Shown piece after piece: positions 60,601 through 64,000 of a stretch of 64,000 nt of DNA; position 1 is the stretch's first letter; every line of letters begins with the position of its first letter. The stretch is from Enoplolaimus lenunculus (lineage: Eukaryota > Nematoda > Enoplea > Enoplida > Thoracostomopsidae): NCBI GenBank assembly GCA_030248215.1, contig JASANG010002316.1:1-64000 (forward strand), read 5' to 3'. The translations under genes were made by a program, and so were the position numbers. The notes below the pieces were generated by a model. It ran no database searches. It worked only from the letters and a program-made list of their open reading frames with translations, and was not told where the DNA came from.

Positions 60601-63316
60601 TTATTATACAGCTCCCTATAAGTAATAAGCATTCAACAGCGTGATAGGTATTGTCTCATAATTATGTTCTACTGCAGAATCCTTAATCGTAAAATCTTAA
60701 TCGTAAATTACAGAATTAGAGTATGAACAGAAGGGCTCATGTATAGGACAGGGCCGGATCGTTTTCCAGAAAACCTATAATAGAATCAGTTTAAGCTTTA
60801 GACTAATTTTTACTTAGGCTTAAACTTAGGCGTAGGCTTAGGCTTAGGAATAGGCTCATCCATACGCTTAGGCTTAGGCTTAGGAACATGCTTATACTAC
60901 TGTTCCGGCCCTGTTCTATACATGGGCCAACAGAATAGTGCTAAGGATTGCGCTATACTCCTCGTACTGGCACTGCACGTCACAGAAGCGTAACGGCATT
61001 GTGCTACACAAAAGTATACCGCAACCCTTGTATTGCTCCACACACATGGCTGTCTGTAATTGTGGAGCGACATAGGGTTGAAATCCTTGGATAAAGTATT
61101 TTGTTGTAATTTTCCCATTTCAAATTCATTGTTTAGGATGCGAAGAATATATCTTTACAAAAATTGTTCAGCCACCTTAATCATTCCACAAGAATTATTA
61201 TTTTCAGGGACAAACAAAAACCATATATATCAACAGTTACTCTGTTAATTTCAATGAGTTGATTAATCAATTCAGCTAGCGAGCTAGTTGTTTCTGAATT
61301 GATATCAGTAAACATTAACTCACTCTGAATTGGGTTGATTCTCACTGTGAGTTGAGTTGACTCTGGCTGAGTTGATTAATAAACTCAGAATGAATTGAAT
61401 GACTCAAAATTCTGAGCTCTGACAGTCCTAACTCAGACTGAATGATTTAACTCATTCTGAGCTAAAATCAACTTACTGAAATTTACAGTGTAGCTACCAA
61501 GGTTAATACCTGCATCATCTTGGTAACAAAACATTTCACTGTCACAACTTCCTTGCATCGGGGCGCCGGTACAAGGTTGACTGGCTGAACTGTCAGTTGT
61601 CGGACAAACTGGAAGCGGAACAGGACAACATCCGCCATTGATGCATTCAAAAAATTCATTGCAACTACTTTGACCGGAACCGGAACACGGCGCTGTCGAC
61701 AGTGTGTCGTCGTTACACCTAGGAACAGGACAACAGCCCATATTTCCGGTTGCCGAATCTTGATAGCAATAGTTTTCTTGACCACATTGACCTGAAACTA
61801 ATTTAACTTTTAGTCAACGGCACTGTCTGGCGTCACTGGCGTCTGTTATGAGAAAATGTTATTTGATTAATCCTTTAACTCATAGAGTATACTGTGAGCA
61901 ACTAAACACAAGTAACGAGGAACGCACACACTGCGAGCACTGTTTAACAATTGTAACATATATGCGTAGTGCAAAATCTCTACAAGGTCAAGCTCCTATA
62001 GTTGAGTGGTCATCGTAAACGCTTCCCACCCGAGAGACTGGTGATCGAACCTTACCTTGAAATTACATCTCATATGAAATTGAAAATATTCATGTGAGAA
62101 AGGGTTAAATGGTATTATGTTTCAAAGGTACACAATAATACGGACGGTACCGTAACCGTTTTACAACTATAGGAGCCATCCTTTGAGATAAATTTCAAAT
62201 TTAAAATAATTTATCAATTTCAGCTTACAAAAAACAGATGCTATTGAACTATAAAACTAATCAAAAATTTTAACTAAAACATCTTACCCGGCTGAGTACA
62301 TACACGAGTCGCTGTAGTACCATCGGGGCACATTGGCAATGGAATAGGACAGCACCCACCGTTTTCACATTGAAAATTATCACCACATCCTTCGTTACGT
62401 GCTCCAGTGGTACATGGACCAACTGAAGGGTCGCCATTGTTGCACCTGAATAAAAAATGTAAAACTATAAATTCGTACTGTAGTGACCCGAATAAGAGGG
62501 AGAGTCCCCATTTTTAGTCCCAATCAATAGGAGTCTGTATCCCTAATAAGAGTCCGTAAACAGATAGAGTCGTTAAACCCAAATTTTAGAGTCCATAAAT
62601 ATCAATTAAAACTAATTGTAGCGCATGAATGACTTCAAGACCAGCTAAAGTGAGTTCAAAACTTTAACGCGTACTTAAGTTTTGAAAGTAATAAATATCA
62701 GTCCCCCCTCTATTCGGGTCAGTACAGTACTGCATAATTTCGAAAAAATGTAACTTTGTTCGTTATTTATAATTATGGCAATATTTACATAAATCGCTAT
62801 TTTAAACGCTTTTATTATTTCAAACTGATTTTGAAAAATGTTTTTCAATGAGTGGAGCAACTCTGAAATGCATCGCTTGTACGTGAAACGCTTTTGAGTA
62901 AACGCTATTTTAGTGTTTATCAAAACGCTATTTGTATAATGTCAATAAAATGTCCCATTCAATACGCGAAAAACGTTTTGTATTTTTGACACAATTTCTG
63001 CAGATTACATTGTTAAACACCAAAATTTTAAACGTGACAAAGTAAACAAATACCGAGATGTAGACACCAATTTACAAGTATTATATTACAATGTTGAAAT
63101 AAAAAAAATTCAACCTAAATTTAGTTCCGAATTTAAATTTAAAATCAATTATTAAGCCATTTTTTACCATTTTACCTGGGTACAGGACAGCATCCTTGAT
63201 TCTGATAACAATAAAAGTTTGTCGGACAAACGCCAGGTCCGGAACACGTTTGAGTCGCCGAACTTGCATCCGGACACACTGGTAATGGGCAACATCCGCC
63301 GTTACCGCAGTAAAAT
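51639..63316 (-). CDS. Multi-domain cysteine-rich protein (lustrin-type repeats and EB-like module), 5' partial
   Basis: Exons on the minus strand: 63316-63176, 62445-62288, 61791-61510, 60134-59980, 58729-58582, 57953-57744, 56117-55957, 55468-55243, 53930-53706, 53260-53048 and 51731-51639. All borders are GT-AG and ten consecutive phases fit, giving about 670 residues; the first phase shows at least one more exon upstream. About nine repeats of 40-50 residues carry patterns such as NGGCCPIPLPMCPDG and YCYQNQGCCPVP, resembling nematode lustrin-type cysteine-rich repeats. The ninth exon (GGACVQSSQCGGY, NGYCSCINGA) looks like an EB module, then comes a cysteine-free linker and a last short cysteine exon (CHGNQDCTPDMVC). 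Expected to be extracellular; the signal peptide is not seen. After 51639 the frame either splices at GTCAGT or reads on to a stop at 51439. Confidence 0.8.
51983..52383. mobile_element. Family B MITE with nested family D element
   Basis: CCAATGTAAAGAACAGGGGC at the left, CGTTCCGCCCCTGG and TTTTACATGGGCC at the right. The conserved family motif ATAAGCATATTCCTAA is split at its TA by the insert at 52023-52232. Confidence 0.92.
52023..52232. mobile_element. Family D palindromic MITE (nested), TA duplication intact
   Basis: 210 bp, CGCTGCAAAAAATGGTGAG to TTTTTTTGCAGTG, with TA at 52021-52022 and 52233-52234. The uninterrupted family B consensus has a single TA at this place. Confidence 0.95.
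52712..52931. mobile_element. Family D palindromic MITE, complete
   Basis: 220 bp, CACTGCAAAAAATGGTGAA to CACCATTTTTGCTGTG, TA on each side; the most complete copy in the window. It lies in the intron before the last listed exon of the cysteine-rich gene. Confidence 0.95.
53288..53400. mobile_element. Family K fragment
   Basis: TCGGGGTCAATTATTTTGAG, AATCAATAGTAGTC and TAATTAGAGTCCGTTAATGG parallel the interior of the copy at 62.48 kb. Confidence 0.6.
53494..53689. mobile_element. Family A MITE 16 bp from a splice donor
   Basis: GGTCCATGTAACTTTTAACG to CCTAAAAGTAACATTGGTCC, with TTAGGC hexamers. The 53930-53706 exon's donor lies immediately to the right, so on the minus strand the intron is almost directly transposon. 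Confidence 0.88.
54118..54796. mobile_element. Family F PIF/Harbinger-like element, TTA duplication intact
   Basis: 679 bp with long mirrored arms (TGCGGCGTTCATGTTATAAC and GTTATAACGCGAACCCCGCA). TTA flanks at 54115-54117 and 54797-54799. The palindrome ATATCATATGATAT recurs at least five times inside. Confidence 0.92.
54840..54965. mobile_element. Worn family B fragment
   Basis: AAAGGGCGTGACAGCAGTGC, GCATATTCCTACAC and GGTTAAGTTTACTCTATTATACTCC follow the family order with few hexamers left. Confidence 0.55.
55555..55720. mobile_element. Family I element
   Basis: GGCCTGTAGCCAAGGGAGC at the left faces GAGCTGGCTACGGGTC at the right. A C-run (TAGCCCCCCCCCC) lies near the right end. It is intronic, 87 bp upstream of an exon on the minus strand. 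Confidence 0.75.
56156..56310. mobile_element. Family I element
   Basis: GGCCCTTAGCCAGATCATC at the left, CCTTGGCTACGGGCCC at the right, with GGGGGGCTGAGCCCCCCTTG. It ends 39 bp upstream of the 56117-55957 exon. Confidence 0.75.
56434..56703 (-). mobile_element. tRNA-derived SINE
   Basis: Second copy of the 20.9 kb element, same strand, with box A (TAGCTGAGTGG) and box B (GTTCGAATCC) and near-identical body. Confidence 0.85.
56830..57262. mobile_element. Family J hAT-like element with 8-bp duplication
   Basis: CAGGGTGCGACCGGATATCC to CCGGTCGCACCCTG. Flanks AATGGCAG (56822-56829) and AGTGGCAG (57263-57270) match at 7 of 8 positions. Both subterminal regions carry GGTTCCGGTATCCGG-type repeats. 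Confidence 0.88.
57446..57641. mobile_element. Family B MITE with perfect 8-bp duplication
   Basis: GTCCCATGTAAAGATCAGG to GTTCTTTGCATTGGCC, flanked by GAACTTTG on both sides (57438-57445 and 57642-57649). Confidence 0.95.
58086..58303. mobile_element. Family E element
   Basis: GGGCCCGTATTCTCAAATG to CATTTGAGAATATAGGGC, 218 bp, with the internal TTACCAGTTGTTCATAGG arm. Confidence 0.88.
58975..59216. mobile_element. Family C MITE
   Basis: CACTATAAATTGCAGTGGG to GGAATTTACAGTG. It lies in the intron between the 60134-59980 and 58729-58582 exons. Confidence 0.85.
59387..59606. mobile_element. Family C MITE, left end worn
   Basis: GTGTAATTGATTTTAACTC to TTGGAATTTACAGTG, in the same intron as the previous copy. 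Confidence 0.82.
60208..60431. mobile_element. Family E element
   Basis: GGCCCGTATTCTCAAATGTG to CACATTTGAGAATATGGGCC, 224 bp; the best preserved pair of ends in the family. Confidence 0.92.
60733..60928. mobile_element. Family B (subtype 2) MITE with 8-bp duplication
   Basis: GGCTCATGTATAGGACAGGG to CCCTGTTCTATACATGGGCC. Flanks AACAGAAG and AACAGAAT match at 7 of 8 positions. Confidence 0.93.
61240..61490. mobile_element. Family C MITE 19 bp from a splice donor
   Basis: CTCTGTTAATTTCAATGAG to GAAATTTACAGTG, TA on each side. The donor of the 61791-61510 exon lies just to its right. Confidence 0.9.
61890..62107 (+). mobile_element. tRNA-derived SINE, plus orientation
   Basis: AGCTCCTATAGTTGAGTGG (box A) and GGTGATCGAACC (box B-like), ending GTGAGAAAGGGTTAAATGG, the mirror of the other two copies. 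More diverged than those. Confidence 0.75.
62477..62732. mobile_element. Family K inverted-repeat element
   Basis: GTGACCCGAATAAGAGGGA at the left, CCCCCCTCTATTCGGGTCAG at the right, about 255 bp. The interior repeats AGTCC/AGTCT motifs (AATAAGAGTCCG, TTTTAGAGTCC). A third copy lies at 53.3 kb. Confidence 0.78.
62733..63175. other. AT-rich intron
   Basis: Intron of the cysteine-rich gene. A minus-strand frame at 62675-62923 has no splice support. No repeat recognised. Confidence 0.4.
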
Positions 63317-63339
63317 CTAAATTTTAAACTGCAACTTGT

Positions 63340-63592
63340 GTACTGTAAATTCTAATCAGTTGATTAACCAATTCAGCTAGCGAGTTGGTTATTTCTCAAT
63401 TTAATATCAGTAAACATTAACTCATTCTGAGTTGAGTTGATTCTAACTCTGAATCGAATTGACTCCGGGTGAGTTGGTTATTTAACTCAGAATGAATTGA
63501 ATCAACTCAAAATTCTGAGTTCTGATAGTCCTAACTCAAACTGACTAAATCAACTATTCTGAGTTAAAATCATCTCACTGAAATTTACAGTG
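63340..63592. mobile_element. Family C MITE 24 bp upstream of an exon
   Basis: TACTGTAAATTCTAATCAG to GAAATTTACAGTG. On the minus strand it lies just before the acceptor of the 63316-63176 exon. Confidence 0.88.
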
Positions 63593-63912
63593 TGGTAAAT
63601 GATCCAAGGATTAGGTTTCAAAGCTTACGTTTAAAATTTAACGGTAGTTCCGTTAGTTTAGAAGCATGAATGCTTGTTTTGTTCAGAAACTTTTTTCACA
63701 GCAAGACTACTTAATTGGATTCGCGCACAAATTTCTAGTTGGATACAGTCTATATCATGAGAACTTAGTCGATTTACCTAAATAACTTGCCTGAATTTGC
63801 AGTCTTATGCAGATGTTACAAGCTTTTTTTAATACTTGTGTATGTTATATATTTTAGCAGTTTTTGTTGGCTCTAAACATTCATTTCTGTCTTAAGTCAA
63901 ATATTGAATTGT
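63593..63912. other. Unassigned; expected intron of the cysteine-rich gene
   Basis: I could not find the missing 5' exon here. Confidence 0.35.
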
Positions 63913-64000
63913 CGGCCCATGTATAGAACAGAGTCGGATCGTTTTCAGGAGGGGCTATAATAAAGTCAGTTTAAGCTTTAGACTAATTTTTTTGCTTAGG
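63913..64000. mobile_element. Family B (subtype 2) MITE, cut by window end
   Basis: GGCCCATGTATAGAACAGAG, then the ATAATAAAGTCAGTTTAAGC and GACTAATTTTTTTGC motifs and the first TTAGG at the last base. Confidence 0.88.

Noticed and set aside
1-64000. Retroviral, LTR or other virus-derived elements
   Set aside because: No reverse transcriptase, protease, integrase, capsid or long terminal direct repeats were recognised anywhere in the window.

Overview
The window is eukaryotic nuclear DNA, AT-rich, with many short exons split by GT-AG introns. Nothing names the species. An EB-like module and lustrin-type cysteine-rich repeats are common in nematodes, and TTAGGC-type hexamers (the nematode telomere unit) recur inside dispersed repeats, so a nematode or close relative is my best guess (moderate confidence, inference). 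All gene models were assembled by hand from reading frames, splice signals and matching intron phases; no transcript was available.

Layout. 1-1260: a 33-bp satellite that runs off the left edge. 1.3-5.7 kb: stacked non-autonomous DNA transposons. 6.0-9.9 kb: a seven-exon minus-strand gene for an unrecognised 167-residue protein. 10-15.4 kb: repeats only. 15.5-19.8 kb: a six-exon plus-strand gene for an unrecognised, probably secreted Gly/Tyr-rich protein. 20-27.7 kb: repeats, a tRNA-derived SINE and a GC-rich hairpin island. 27.8-35.2 kb: a complete kanadaptin (SLC4A1AP) gene of 14 exons. 36.4-47.1 kb: a PRMT7-type arginine methyltransferase gene of 15 exons on the same strand. 47-51.6 kb: repeats and a (TTTG)n tract. 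51.6-63.3 kb: at least eleven phase-compatible exons of a minus-strand gene for a cysteine-rich repeat protein, its 5' end not found.

The repeats are the most striking part. At least a dozen families of 150-950 bp inverted-repeat elements occur, none encoding a transposase. Several can be typed from their target-site duplications: families A, B and J leave 8-bp duplications (hAT-like), C and D leave TA (Tc1/mariner-like), and F/G leave TTA or TAA (PIF/Harbinger-like). Seven nested insertions give an order of activity, and several elements sit within 40 bp of exon edges.

Kanadaptin and PRMT7 are conserved intracellular housekeeping proteins. The other three genes look lineage-restricted, and two of those probably encode extracellular proteins. 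I see no operon or pathway linking the five genes, and no virus-derived element.
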